DNA of 64,000 nt from Halogeometricum rufum (GTDB taxonomy: Archaea > Halobacteriota > Halobacteria > Halobacteriales > Haloferacaceae), in assembly GCF_900112175.1 (NCBI RefSeq), contig NZ_FOYT01000001.1, positions 558,001 through 622,000 on the forward strand, read 5' to 3'. Within the stretch, counting starts at the first letter, position 1, and every line of letters begins with the position of its first letter. Of the stretch, positions 34,642 through 42,751 are shown one piece after another. Made by a program: the position numbers and the translations under genes. The notes below the pieces were generated by a model that saw only the letters and a list, made by a program, of their open reading frames with translations, was not told the DNA's origin and made no database searches.

Positions 34642-35244
34642 TCAGTCCGCGGCCTCGGCCTCGATTCGGTCGAAGAACGCCAGGTCGTGCAGGCGACTGT
34701 CGTCGGTCAGTTCGGGGTGGAAGGAGGTGCCGACGACGGGACCCTGCCGCACGGCGACGGGCGTCCCCTCCCACTCGGCCAACACGTCGACGCCCTCGCC
34801 CACCTCGTCGATGAGGGGGGCGCGGATGAACACCGCCGGGAAGGGGTCGTCCATCCCCTCGACGTCGAGGGGGGCCTCGAAACTGTCCACCTGTCGGCCG
34901 AACGCGTTCCGGTCGACGGTCACGTCTAGCAGGTCCAGCGTCTCCACCCGGTCGTCCTTCGCGTCCCGGGAGGCGACGATGAGTCCGGCGCACGTCGCCA
35001 GCACGGGTTTGCCGGCGGCGACGTGGTCGCGTATCTCCTCGTCGATGCCCTCGCGCTTCAGGAGGCGCGAGATGGCCGTGGACTCGCCGCCGGGGACGAG
35101 AAGCACGTCGCAGTCGGGGACGTGGCCGGACTGACGAATCTCGACGACTTCGACCGGTTCTCCGTGGGCCTCGGCCGCGCTACGGATGGCCGCGGCGTGT
35201 TCGGACACGTCGCCCTGCACGGCGACGACGCCTGCGCGTAACAT
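34642..35244 (-). CDS. pdxT: PLP synthase glutaminase subunit
   Basis: 200 aa class I glutamine amidotransferase that supplies ammonia to PdxS for pyridoxal 5'-phosphate synthesis. The oxyanion/Gly motif LLVPGGESTAISRLL, nucleophile Cys85 in ATCAGLIV, and catalytic His176 and Glu178 in FHPELT are present. ATG 35244 yields the canonical MLRAGVVAVQGDVSEH. pdxS is not in the window. It probably shares a transcript with secG upstream and hisE downstream. Confidence 0.93.
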   Translation of the reverse strand: MLRAGVVAVQGDVSEHAAAIRSAAEAHGEPVEVVEIRQSGHVPDCDVLLVPGGESTAISRLLKREGIDEEIRDHVAAGKPVLATCAGLIVASRDAKDDRVETLDLLDVTVDRNAFGRQVDSFEAPLDVEGMDDPFPAVFIRAPLIDEVGEGVDVLAEWEGTPVAVRQGPVVGTSFHPELTDDSRLHDLAFFDRIEAEAAD

Positions 35245-35346
35245 ACGTGCCCGTCGGTGTCCGGGGGTGAAAAAGTGAACGTTCGGCCGGCGTCGCACCG
35301 GCTACGAGGACGTGCGTTCGGGAGGTCCGGGGACCGGTTCGGCCGT

Positions 35347-35511
35347 TCAGAACGCGACGGCGTTCAGGACGAGGACGCCGACGCCGAAGAGGAGGCCGAA
35401 CGCGACGACGCTCTTGGGGTCGAGACGGATGGCGTTGCGGTCCTCGGCGTCGAAGTACCGAACGAGACCCGCACTAGACATCAAGCCACCGCTGTTCTGT
35501 CCGCTGCTCAT
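35347..35511 (-). CDS. secG: Preprotein translocase Sec61-beta/SecG subunit
   Basis: 54 aa. The sequence reads [20 protein letters not shown], then [18 protein letters not shown], and finishes with a single membrane helix ([16 protein letters not shown]). That is the typical archaeal Sec61-beta layout: Ser/Gly-rich disordered N-terminus, a short conserved cytosolic motif with SAGLVRYF and one C-terminal tail anchor. It associates with SecYE at the translocon. The gene is easily missed because of its size. It heads the secG-pdxT-hisE run. Confidence 0.92.
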   Translation of the reverse strand: MSSGQNSGGLMSSAGLVRYFDAEDRNAIRLDPKSVVAFGLLFGVGVLVLNAVAF

Positions 35512-35617
35512 GGCAGTCACTCCGCCTCCCCTTCGCCTAAACGTTTCGACTCTGGCCGAACGGGGGTGGGTAAGAAACCCTTATGCGCCGGGCTCGGTAA
35601 CGACCAGAGGGATCACG

Positions 35618-35884
35618 ATGACCGTTCGACTCAAGGACTTCTACGCCGACTGGTGCGGGCCGTGCAAGACGCAGGACCCGATTCTCGACGAACTCGAAGC
35701 CGACTACGCGGACGTCGAGTTCGAGAAGGTCGACGTAGACGAACAACAGGACGTGGCCAACGAGTATCAGGTTCGCTCGCTCCCGACGCTCATCGTCGAG
35801 AACGACGACGGCATCGTCGACCGATTCGTCGGCGTCACTCAGCGAGAGGACCTCGAAGACGCCCTGCAGAAGGCGGGCGCGTAA
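35618..35884 (+). CDS. Thioredoxin-family protein
   Basis: 88 aa, shorter than classical thioredoxin (about 105) because it starts just before beta-2: [19 protein letters not shown]. The redox site is Cys13-Gly-Pro-Cys16; the cis-Pro is in [10 protein letters not shown] cytoplasmic disulfide reductase role is expected. ATG 35618 is the only plausible start and follows a stretch GATCACG. Divergent from secG. Confidence 0.9.
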   Translation: MTVRLKDFYADWCGPCKTQDPILDELEADYADVEFEKVDVDEQQDVANEYQVRSLPTLIVENDDGIVDRFVGVTQREDLEDALQKAGA

Positions 35885-36007
35885 CCGGTCACGACCGTTC
35901 TCTCGACGCTTCGCCCGTGCGATCAGCGACCGCGACGCGTCACGCCCCGGGTCGGGCGTCCGCGGTGGCGCCGTGCGGGCCCCGTCCGCGCCAGACGCTC
36001 TCGCAAG

Positions 36008-36017
36008 CGTTATACGG
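36008..36017 (+). promoter_or_regulatory. TATA-like element of L40e gene
   Basis: GTTATACGGG lies about 27 bp before ATG 36039, the spacing expected for a leaderless archaeal transcript. Confidence 0.4.
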
Positions 36018-36038
36018 GCGGCTGGGGAACTGACGTGT

Positions 36039-36188
36039 ATGCCAACCAACGACGCCGCGACCAAGCGAACGCTGGAGAAGCAGATCTGCATGCGCTGTAA
36101 CGCGCGCAACCCCGCGCGTGCGAAGGCCTGCCGAAAGTGCGGCTACAAGAACCTCCGTCCGAAGTCGAAGGAACGCCGCGCCGCGTAA
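36039..36188 (+). CDS. rpl40e: Ribosomal protein L40e
   Basis: 49 aa. A zinc ribbon of pattern CxxC-x10-CxxC ([20 protein letters not shown]) and the basic C-terminus [12 protein letters not shown] identify this large-subunit protein, specific to archaea and eukaryotes. The high basic charge, unlike most haloarchaeal proteins, fits rRNA binding. It is monocistronic with its own TATA-like element. Confidence 0.96.
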   Translation: MPTNDAATKRTLEKQICMRCNARNPARAKACRKCGYKNLRPKSKERRAA

Positions 36189-36241
36189 TCGGACGCCCTT
36201 TCTCTCCATCTTCCGCCGGCGTAGCGGCGCGTCCGGGCCGC

Positions 36242-36868
36242 TCAGTCGTCGGGGTACTTCGGTTCGCGCCGTTCCGCGCGTGAGAGCGCCCGCTCTATCA
36301 CGTCCCGCACGGAGTCGCCGTCCGGGTCCGAGCGGAACACGTCGCCGTGGCCCGCGTACAGTTCCGCGACGGTGTCCGGCATCCGTCTGAGGAGAGTTCG
36401 GAGGCTCTCGACGAGGCGTTCGCGCGACTGGCCGGGCATGTCCGTCCGGCCGAAACTGCCGTCGTCGAACGCGCCGTCGTCGTGGACGACGACGTCGCCG
36501 CTGAACACGCGCGTCTCGCCGACGAGGGAGACGTGGTCGGAGGCGTGACCGGGTGTGTACACCACCTCGAACGTCTCGTCGCCCATCCGGAGTTCGTCGC
36601 CGTCTTCGAGTTCGCCGGTCCGGCGCGGGTGGTCCGCGTACGCGTACAGGTCGGCGTCGAAGGCGTCGAGGACGGCGTCGAGTTCGCCGACGTGGTCGGT
36701 GTGCTGGTGCGTGAGGACGACGGCGTCCAGCGCGTCGGTGTGCTCGGCGACGACGTCTTCGACGCCGGGCATCGTCCCGGCGTCTACGAGCACGTTCCGT
36801 TCGCCGAGGACGAGATACGCGTTACAGGTGAACTGTTCCGCGCCGTCGGTGACCGTGACGATTTCCAT
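36242..36868 (-). CDS. Metallo-beta-lactamase fold hydrolase
   Basis: 208 aa. Metal ligands of the glyoxalase II/MBL family are in THQHTDHVG (His54, His56, Asp58, His59), with a further His in TPGHASDHVSL and Asp in VFSGDVVV. A last ligand His is in LYAGHGDVF. Small size and the GHASDH motif favour a hydroxyacylglutathione hydrolase-like or general hydrolase; substrate is uncertain as haloarchaea use gamma-glutamylcysteine rather than glutathione. ATG 36868 gives the conserved MEIVTV start. Confidence 0.85.
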   Translation of the reverse strand: MEIVTVTDGAEQFTCNAYLVLGERNVLVDAGTMPGVEDVVAEHTDALDAVVLTHQHTDHVGELDAVLDAFDADLYAYADHPRRTGELEDGDELRMGDETFEVVYTPGHASDHVSLVGETRVFSGDVVVHDDGAFDDGSFGRTDMPGQSRERLVESLRTLLRRMPDTVAELYAGHGDVFRSDPDGDSVRDVIERALSRAERREPKYPDD

Positions 36869-37036
36869 GGGTGCCCGTACGGCCGCGCGAAGAAAAACCC
36901 CCACCGACTCGGCACGGTCGCTCGTCCCTCCGACGCACCCAATCGCCGCTCGACCGTATATTTCCGATGTTCAATCTATGAACAAAATTCTCACCTGCGT
37001 ATCATTTTTCCGTCTGAGCCGTCTACGTCGACTCGT

Positions 37037-37213
37037 ATGGGATTTGGGAGCTACGACGAGTCCGAGCAGGAGAGTCAAGACTACGACCAGGACCTTGACG
37101 AGAACGACGGCGTCGCAACCTCGGAGAACGACCACAAGGGCGAGGTCGAGTTCGAGAACGGCGCGTCGAACGAGGAACTGCTGGACCGTCTGCAAGAGAT
37201 CAAGGACGACTGA
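37037..37213 (+). CDS. DUF5786 small acidic protein, 58 aa
   Basis: MGFGSYDESEQESQDYDQDL begins a very acidic peptide with ENDHKGEVEFENGASNEELLDRLQEIK at the end, the pattern of haloarchaeal DUF5786. No function is known. The C-terminal heptad-like helix could mediate dimerisation. An AT-rich region (about 36958-37015) precedes it. It ends 9 bp before the DUF99 gene, so they are probably co-transcribed. Confidence 0.82.
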   Translation: MGFGSYDESEQESQDYDQDLDENDGVATSENDHKGEVEFENGASNEELLDRLQEIKDD

Positions 37214-37222
37214 CGGGGCGAC

Positions 37223-37807
37223 GTGACGCCGCCGGTCAAGTCGGGCGCGCGCGCACTCGGCGTCGCCGAGTCGTACGAGGACGGGGTCGGGTCCGAGAGC
37301 GTGCTCTGCGGTGCAGTCGTCCGCGCGGACCGCGTCGTCGACGGCGCGGCCTTCGAGACGTGTACGGTCGGCGGCACGGACGCCACGGACGCCATCCGAC
37401 GACTTTTTGCCGAACTCGGCCGCGAAGACGTGCGTCTGCTGTTCGTCGCGGGCGTCGCCCCCGCGTGGTTCAACCTCGTCGACGTCGAACGCCTCGCGGA
37501 CGCCGTCGAACGCCCCGTCGTCGCCGTCTCCTTCGAGGAGAGCGAGGGACTGGAATCCGCACTCGAGGCGCAGTTCTCCGGCGACGAACTCGCCGCCCGC
37601 CGCGCGGTGTACGACGCCCTCCCGGCGCGCCGACCCGTGACCGTCGGCGACGACACCGTGTTCGTCCGCGCCGTCGGCGTCGACGACGCGGAGGCGGCGC
37701 GCCTCGTCCGCGCGTACACCCCCGAGGGTGGCCGACCGGAACCGCTCCGCGTGGCCCGTCTCCTCGCGCGTTCGGGCCGCGAGTGGCGCGGCCGGGACGG
37801 CCGCTGA
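37223..37807 (+). CDS. DUF99 (UPF0215, endonuclease V-like) protein
   Basis: 194 aa from GTG 37223. The conserved features are GARALGVAESY with its acidic residue, CGAVVRADRVVDGA, and the stretch LLFVAGVAPAWFNLVDVERL. DUF99 proteins adopt an endonuclease V/RNase H-like fold in archaea and may act on nucleic acids, but activity is unproven. It directly follows the DUF5786 gene and precedes a DNA-repair gene (family 4 UDG) with a tandem repeat between. Confidence 0.8.
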   Translation: MTPPVKSGARALGVAESYEDGVGSESVLCGAVVRADRVVDGAAFETCTVGGTDATDAIRRLFAELGREDVRLLFVAGVAPAWFNLVDVERLADAVERPVVAVSFEESEGLESALEAQFSGDELAARRAVYDALPARRPVTVGDDTVFVRAVGVDDAEAARLVRAYTPEGGRPEPLRVARLLARSGREWRGRDGR

Positions 37808-37815
37808 GCGTCGGG

Positions 37816-37898
37816 ACCGACCGGCGCGTGGGGGTCGCGACGGCACGATACCGACCGGCGCGTGGGGGTCGCGACGGCACGACACCGACCGCCGCGTA
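37816..37898. repeat. 34-bp tandem repeat (2.4 copies)
   Basis: Two near-identical 34-bp units begin at 37816 and 37850, and a third partial copy begins at 37884. They fill the gap between DUF99 and the uracil-DNA glycosylase gene and end 28 bp before its ATG. No coding sense. Confidence 0.85.
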
Positions 37899-37925
37899 CA
37901 AGTCACACCGGCCCGCCTCTCCGGT

Positions 37926-38528
37926 ATGAGCGACGACGCGATGGACGGCCTCTGCGTCCGCGACTGCGAACGGTGTCCGGACCTCGTGGCGTCCCGGAGT
38001 CGGATAGTCAACGGCGTCGGCCCCGACGACGCCGACTTGGTGTTCCTCGGCGAAGCGCCGGGCGCGAACGAGGACGAACGGGGCGAACCGTTCGTCGGCC
38101 GGTCGGGGAGCGTCCTCGACGACGCCCTCCGCGACGTGGGTCTGGCCCGGGCGGACGTGCGCATCACCAACTGCGTGCGCTGTCGGCCGCCGGAGAACCG
38201 CGACCCGACGAAAGACGAACTGGGCAACTGCCGGGGCTACCTCGAACGCGAACTCGAACTGCTCGCCCCGGACCTCGTCGTCACCCTCGGGAAGGTGCCC
38301 TCCGAACACCTCCTGGAACGCTCCGTCGCCGTGACGAAGGAGGCGGGCGACGTGGTTGACGTGCGCCTCGGCGACCGGTCCCAACGCGTCCTCGTCTGCG
38401 TCCACCCGGCGGCGACGCTGTACGACCGGAGCCAGCGCGACACGTTCTTCGACGCCGTCGCGAAGGCGGCGGACCTCTCGGGACTCGCCGACGGCGCGGA
38501 CGGCCAGTCGAGCCTCGGCGACTTCTGA
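37926..38528 (+). CDS. Family 4 uracil-DNA glycosylase
   Basis: 200 aa. The four 4Fe-4S cysteines of family 4/5 UDGs can be placed at Cys14, Cys17, Cys86 and Cys102 (CERC; CVRCRPPENRDP; NCRGYL). The catalytic loop is GEAPGANEDERGEPFVGRSG and the DNA-minor-groove loop is HPAATLY. It removes uracil from deaminated cytosine in DNA. The acidic, Ala-rich C-terminus is haloarchaeal. It is followed by trpB 45 bp later on the same strand. Confidence 0.92.
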   Translation: MSDDAMDGLCVRDCERCPDLVASRSRIVNGVGPDDADLVFLGEAPGANEDERGEPFVGRSGSVLDDALRDVGLARADVRITNCVRCRPPENRDPTKDELGNCRGYLERELELLAPDLVVTLGKVPSEHLLERSVAVTKEAGDVVDVRLGDRSQRVLVCVHPAATLYDRSQRDTFFDAVAKAADLSGLADGADGQSSLGDF

Positions 38529-38573
38529 CGCGGGGAATCTATTTTGACCGTCGATGGCGATGGTCGAGTGAAC

Positions 38574-39725
38574 ATGTCAGACGGAGACTTCGAGGGCTAC
38601 GGCGGACGACACGTCCCCGACCCGCTGAGAGAACCGCTCGACCGGTTGGCGCAGGCCTACGACGACGTCGCGAACGAGGAGGCGTTCCAGTCCGACCTCC
38701 GCGACCTGCTGGAGACGTTCGCCGGCCGGCCGACGCCGCTGTACCACGCGCGCAACCTCAGCGAGCGCTACGGGGCCGACATCTACCTCAAGCGCGAGGA
38801 CCTCCTCCACGGGGGCGCGCACAAGATAAACAACACGCTGGGGCAGGCCCTCCTCGCCGAAAAGGCGGGCAAGACCCGCCTCATCGCGGAGACGGGTGCC
38901 GGGCAACACGGGACGGCGACGGCGATGGTCGGGGCTCTGCTCGGCCTCGACACGGAGATTTACATGGGGAAGAAGGACGTCGAACGGCAGCGGATGAACG
39001 TCTTCCGCATGCGGCTGATGGGGGCCGACGTGAACGAGGTCACTCGGGGGGACGCCGGCCTCGCCGACGCGGTGGACGCCGCCTTGGAGGACTTCGCCGC
39101 GAACGTCGACGACACCCACTACCTCGTCGGGAGCGTCGTCGGCCCCGACCCGTTCCCGCGGATGGTCCGGGACTTCCAGTCGGTCATCGGCGACGAGGCC
39201 CGCGAGCAGTTCCGCGAGCGGACGGGCGGCCTCCCGGACGCCGCCGTCGCCTGCGTCGGGGGCGGGTCGAACGCCATCGGCCTCTTCCACGCCTTCCGCG
39301 ACGACGACGTCGACTTCTACGGCGCCGAGGGCGGCGGCGAGGGCGACGAGGCCAAGCGCCACGCCGCCCCGCTTGCGTACGGCACCGACGACGTCATCCA
39401 CGGGATGAAGACGCGCGTCATCGACGACGACGTCGAGGTTCACTCCGTCTCCGCCGGCCTCGACTACCCGGGCGTCGGCCCGGAGCACGCCATGTACCGC
39501 GCCGTCGGGCGCGCCGACTACGCCGGCGTCACCGACGACGAGGCGCTCGCGGCCTTCCGGGAACTCAGCGAGACGGAGGGCATCATCCCGGCGCTGGAGT
39601 CGAGCCACGCCGTGGCCCGCGCCGTCCAGTTGGCCGAGGCCGGCGACCACGACACCATCCTCGTGAACCTCAGCGGTCGGGGGGACAAGGACATGGAGAC
39701 GGCCGCCGAGCAGTTCGACCTCTGA
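38574..39725 (+). CDS. trpB: Tryptophan synthase beta subunit
   Basis: 383 aa. PLP Lys84 is in LLHGGAHKINN; the indole-tunnel Glu is in AETGAGQHGTATAM, the phosphate loop is CVGGGSNAIGLF, and the C-terminal NLSGRGDKD is conserved. The enzyme joins indole and serine. It is a TrpB1-type sequence, which normally works with TrpA, yet neither trpA nor trpC is adjacent; the upstream gene is a DNA glycosylase and downstream is a membrane gene on the other strand. ATG 38574 was chosen since it begins with MSDGDFEGYGGRHVP. Confidence 0.93.
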   Translation: MSDGDFEGYGGRHVPDPLREPLDRLAQAYDDVANEEAFQSDLRDLLETFAGRPTPLYHARNLSERYGADIYLKREDLLHGGAHKINNTLGQALLAEKAGKTRLIAETGAGQHGTATAMVGALLGLDTEIYMGKKDVERQRMNVFRMRLMGADVNEVTRGDAGLADAVDAALEDFAANVDDTHYLVGSVVGPDPFPRMVRDFQSVIGDEAREQFRERTGGLPDAAVACVGGGSNAIGLFHAFRDDDVDFYGAEGGGEGDEAKRHAAPLAYGTDDVIHGMKTRVIDDDVEVHSVSAGLDYPGVGPEHAMYRAVGRADYAGVTDDEALAAFRELSETEGIIPALESSHAVARAVQLAEAGDHDTILVNLSGRGDKDMETAAEQFDL

Positions 39726-39767
39726 GGCGGCGGCCGGCCCTAGTCGGCAGTCACTCCGACCCGACGG

Positions 39768-40517
39768 TCAGGTCGCCCCGCCCGTCTCCCCGGCCGTCCG
39801 ACGGCGCGCCCGCCGGTGTTCCCGCACGTGCGCCGCCGCGTCCAGCCCCGTCTTCAGCACGACCAGCAGGACGACCAGCACCGCCGCCCCGCCGAGGGCG
39901 GTGACGAGGAACGCGCCGAGGACGATGGTGAGGTGGAGGACGAACACGCGCCGGTACGGTTCTGCCATCTGTCCGCCCGGCGAGGCGGTCCGGAACTCCT
40001 CGCGGCCGACGTAGTTCCACGCGAACGACCCGCCGTGACTGACGACCATCGCGACGCCCGCGAGGGCGACGCCCGCGACGTCGACGCCGACGGGCACCCC
40101 GGCGAAGGCGGGGAGGCCGAACAGGACGAACGCGCCGTGGACGACCCAGAAGACGCCGTAGTGCAGACAGAAGAACGCCGCGGGGAAGACGTTCGACGGG
40201 TGGACGCGCGGCCCGGCGTCCGGGTCCGCGTCGTCCGGTCCCGACACGTCGATGGGCGACCCGTCGATGCTGAACGTCGCGTCGCCCTCGTACCGCCCGC
40301 TGGCGAGCAGCACCTTCGGCACGTTCAGGACGCCGACGACGCCGCTCTCCACCCAGTAGACGGCTAGCACGTCGAACACGTTCCAGCCGAGGGCGAGGAC
40401 GCCCACGAGGGGGACGAGGTTGGCGGCGAGGAGCGTTCCGAGCGCCGCCGGCGACGTCGCCGGCGCGTCGGACGGCGGTCCAAGTACGCCGCCCGCCCCG
40501 AGTTCGGTTCGACTCAC
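39768..40517 (-). CDS. DUF6498-like polytopic membrane protein
   Basis: 249 aa with about six hydrophobic helices. A short motif-rich first part (GWNVFDVLAVYWVESGVVGVLNVPK) and FFCLHYGVFWVVHGAFVLFGLP match the DUF6498 family as I recall it. The C-terminus is basic (REHRRARRRT). No function is known. It converges with trpB. Confidence 0.65.
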   Translation of the reverse strand: MSRTELGAGGVLGPPSDAPATSPAALGTLLAANLVPLVGVLALGWNVFDVLAVYWVESGVVGVLNVPKVLLASGRYEGDATFSIDGSPIDVSGPDDADPDAGPRVHPSNVFPAAFFCLHYGVFWVVHGAFVLFGLPAFAGVPVGVDVAGVALAGVAMVVSHGGSFAWNYVGREEFRTASPGGQMAEPYRRVFVLHLTIVLGAFLVTALGGAAVLVVLLVVLKTGLDAAAHVREHRRARRRTAGETGGAT

Positions 40518-40589
40518 GGACGCGGCGTACGCCGGGGACGGAGAAGAATCCGTAGGTGCCGCCGCCCCAAACTGCGGCCGTTCGCCGCC

Positions 40590-40796
40590 TCAGGGAACGA
40601 GGCCGACCAGTCGCGTGACGCCGTAGCCGAGCAGGCCGACGCCGGCGACGAGGAAGAACGCCCCCGCCGTGCGGCCGTCTCCCGTTCTGTCCCCCTTCAA
40701 CAGTTCCGTTCGCCCACGATACCGGACGAGGTAGCCGACGACGACGAACAGGGCGCCGACCGGAACGCTCCCCGGCACTCCCAGTAGTTCGCTCAC
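40590..40796 (-). CDS. Small two-helix membrane protein, 68 aa
   Basis: MSELLGVPGSVPVGALFVVV starts the first helix (about 9-24); a polar loop RYRGRTELLKGDRTGDGR leads to a second helix (about 44-64). No family recognised. It lies on the same strand as the DUF6498-like gene, upstream of it with a 72-bp gap. Confidence 0.55.
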   Translation of the reverse strand: MSELLGVPGSVPVGALFVVVGYLVRYRGRTELLKGDRTGDGRTAGAFFLVAGVGLLGYGVTRLVGLVP

Positions 40797-40896
40797 GCCT
40801 CGCCGTGGGGACGCGCGGCGTGGAAACGGTTTCGGCGAGTGGGCCGCCGACGTTCGGCGTGCGAGAAAAAGGCGAGGCGACGCAGACGCGCGCGCC

Positions 40897-41862
40897 TTAC
40901 TGCCAGATGGACCGCGCCATCCGCTGGGGGAACTCCACGAGCAGTTTGAGGAAGCTCGTCCCCTCCTCGTTGCCGCGGATGTACGACCGGACCCGCTGGC
41001 TGACGAACTCCACGGAGACGACCAGCACGAAGATGACGAGGATGGTCGCCATCATGTTCGTGTACTTGAACAGACCGCGCTGTGTCTGCAGCACCTGGCC
41101 GAGTCCGCCGCCGCCGATGAGACCCATCGTGACGGCGATGCGGACGTTGATTTCGAGGATGTACATCGTCCACGCGATGAAGGGCGTGAACACCTGCGAG
41201 AGCATCCCGAACACGACCTTCTGCGGGCCGTTCGCGCCGGTGGACTCGATTGCCTCGATGGGTCCGTCCTCGACTTCCTCCAGCGCGTCGGTGAACAGGC
41301 GACCGAGGTTCCCCATCGTGTCCGTCCCGATGGCCAGTGTCGCCGTGAACGGGGAGACGCCGCCCAGCGGGATGTAGATGAGCGCCCACACCAGCGCCGG
41401 GATGGCGCGGATGATGCTCATCGTCCCGCGGAAGATGAAGTTGAACGGGTACGGCGTCACGCGCTCGGACCCGAGGACGCCCAGGAGGAGGGCGCCGGGG
41501 ATGCCGAGGACGGTGCCGGCGAAGCCCATCGCGAACGTGACGAACATCGCGCCGAGGACGGGGTTGCCGTTCTCGAACTGCAGGAGCAGGTTGCGCTCCT
41601 GGATGAACGCCCAGTACTGGCTCACGTCGACGAACGGTACCACGCCGAACAGCGTCCCCGGCGGGAAGAAGTCGCCGAGGGCGTCGGAGAACTCGGGCCA
41701 GTACTTGATTATCTCCCCGACGGAGAAGCCCACTTCGCTCAGCGCGTTCGTGAAGACGAACGCGAACACGGCGAGGACGACGAGCGAGAACAGCAGTCGG
41801 ACGCGCTTTGCTATCTGGATGTTCCGCAGCGACTCCCGAATCCGGTCTGTGTCAGTACTCAT
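40897..41862 (-). CDS. phnE: Phosphonate/phosphite-type ABC transporter permease
   Basis: 321 aa. Six or more membrane helices with the binding-protein-dependent transport motif region EAIESTGANGPQKVVFGML (EAA loop that docks the ATPase). RAIPALVWALIYIPLGGVSPF precedes it. This fits PhnE, the permease of the phosphonate/phosphite uptake system. Longer upstream readings overlap phnC entirely and were rejected; ATG 41862 overlaps the phnC stop by 11 bp, implying coupling. Confidence 0.88.
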   Translation of the reverse strand: MSTDTDRIRESLRNIQIAKRVRLLFSLVVLAVFAFVFTNALSEVGFSVGEIIKYWPEFSDALGDFFPPGTLFGVVPFVDVSQYWAFIQERNLLLQFENGNPVLGAMFVTFAMGFAGTVLGIPGALLLGVLGSERVTPYPFNFIFRGTMSIIRAIPALVWALIYIPLGGVSPFTATLAIGTDTMGNLGRLFTDALEEVEDGPIEAIESTGANGPQKVVFGMLSQVFTPFIAWTMYILEINVRIAVTMGLIGGGGLGQVLQTQRGLFKYTNMMATILVIFVLVVSVEFVSQRVRSYIRGNEEGTSFLKLLVEFPQRMARSIWQ

Positions 41863-42652
41863 GGGCCTGTGTTCCGCTCTGCGCCGGTCGTTCGTCGGCG
41901 GACGACTCGGTTCGTTCCTCGCGAATCGCTTCCGTCTCGATGTCGCCGTATATCTCGTCGATGACGTCCACGGTGAACTCCTCGCGGTAGCCGTCGAACA
42001 CGATTTCACCGTCTTTCATCCCGATGAACCGCTCGCCGAACTCGCGGGCGATGTTGACCTGGTGGAGGCTGGCGATGGTGGTCAGGTCACGCTCGGCGGC
42101 GGCGTCGCGGATGTAGCGCATCACCGTCTCCGCGCTGGCCGGGTCGAGACTCGCCACCGGTTCGTCGGCCAACAGCAGACTCGGCTCCTGCACCAGCGCG
42201 CGGGCGATGCCGACGCGTTGTTGCTGCCCGCCGCTCATGTTGCCGGCGCGCTGGTTCGCCTCGTCGAGGAGGCCGACGGTGTCGAGGGCGCGGAGCGCCT
42301 CCCGCTTGTCGCCGTCGCCGTAGCGCCCGAGCAGGCTGCGGAGAAACGACGTGCGGCCGAGGGCACCGGTGAGCGCGTTGCTGTACGCGCTTATTTGTTC
42401 GAGGATGTAGTGCTGCTGGAATATCATCGCCACGTCGTTCCGTGGCCCCAGCACCTCCGCACCGTCTATCGAAATCGACCCCTCAGTCGGGCGAGTGATG
42501 CCGTTGAGACAGCGCAGCAGCGTCGACTTCCCCGCGCCGGACTGTCCCAGGAGGACGACGAACTCGCCGTCCGGGATGGTGAAGGAGACGTCGTCGAGGG
42601 CCTGTACGTCCCCGTACGACTTGCTGAGGTCCGTCACTTCTATCGTACTCAT
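41852..42652 (-). CDS. phnC: Phosphonate/phosphite-type ABC transporter ATPase
   Basis: 266 aa. Walker A GQSGAGKST, Q-loop before QQHYILEQISAYSNAL, signature MSGGQQQRVGIARAL and Walker B LLLADEPVASLD are all present. The residues NALTGALGRTSFLRSLLGRY are typical of PhnC. Its tail is acidic (about 250-266). It lies between phnD and phnE on the minus strand. Confidence 0.9.
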   Translation of the reverse strand: MSTIEVTDLSKSYGDVQALDDVSFTIPDGEFVVLLGQSGAGKSTLLRCLNGITRPTEGSISIDGAEVLGPRNDVAMIFQQHYILEQISAYSNALTGALGRTSFLRSLLGRYGDGDKREALRALDTVGLLDEANQRAGNMSGGQQQRVGIARALVQEPSLLLADEPVASLDPASAETVMRYIRDAAAERDLTTIASLHQVNIAREFGERFIGMKDGEIVFDGYREEFTVDVIDEIYGDIETEAIREERTESSADERPAQSGTQAHEY

Positions 42653-42751
42653 ATCTGATGTGTGGTCGGTCCCTGTCTCGCCGTACACGCGGACCTGTCG
42701 TGCGTTCGTGAATCCTGACAACAAAACGCCGTGATACGGACGCCTACGGCC

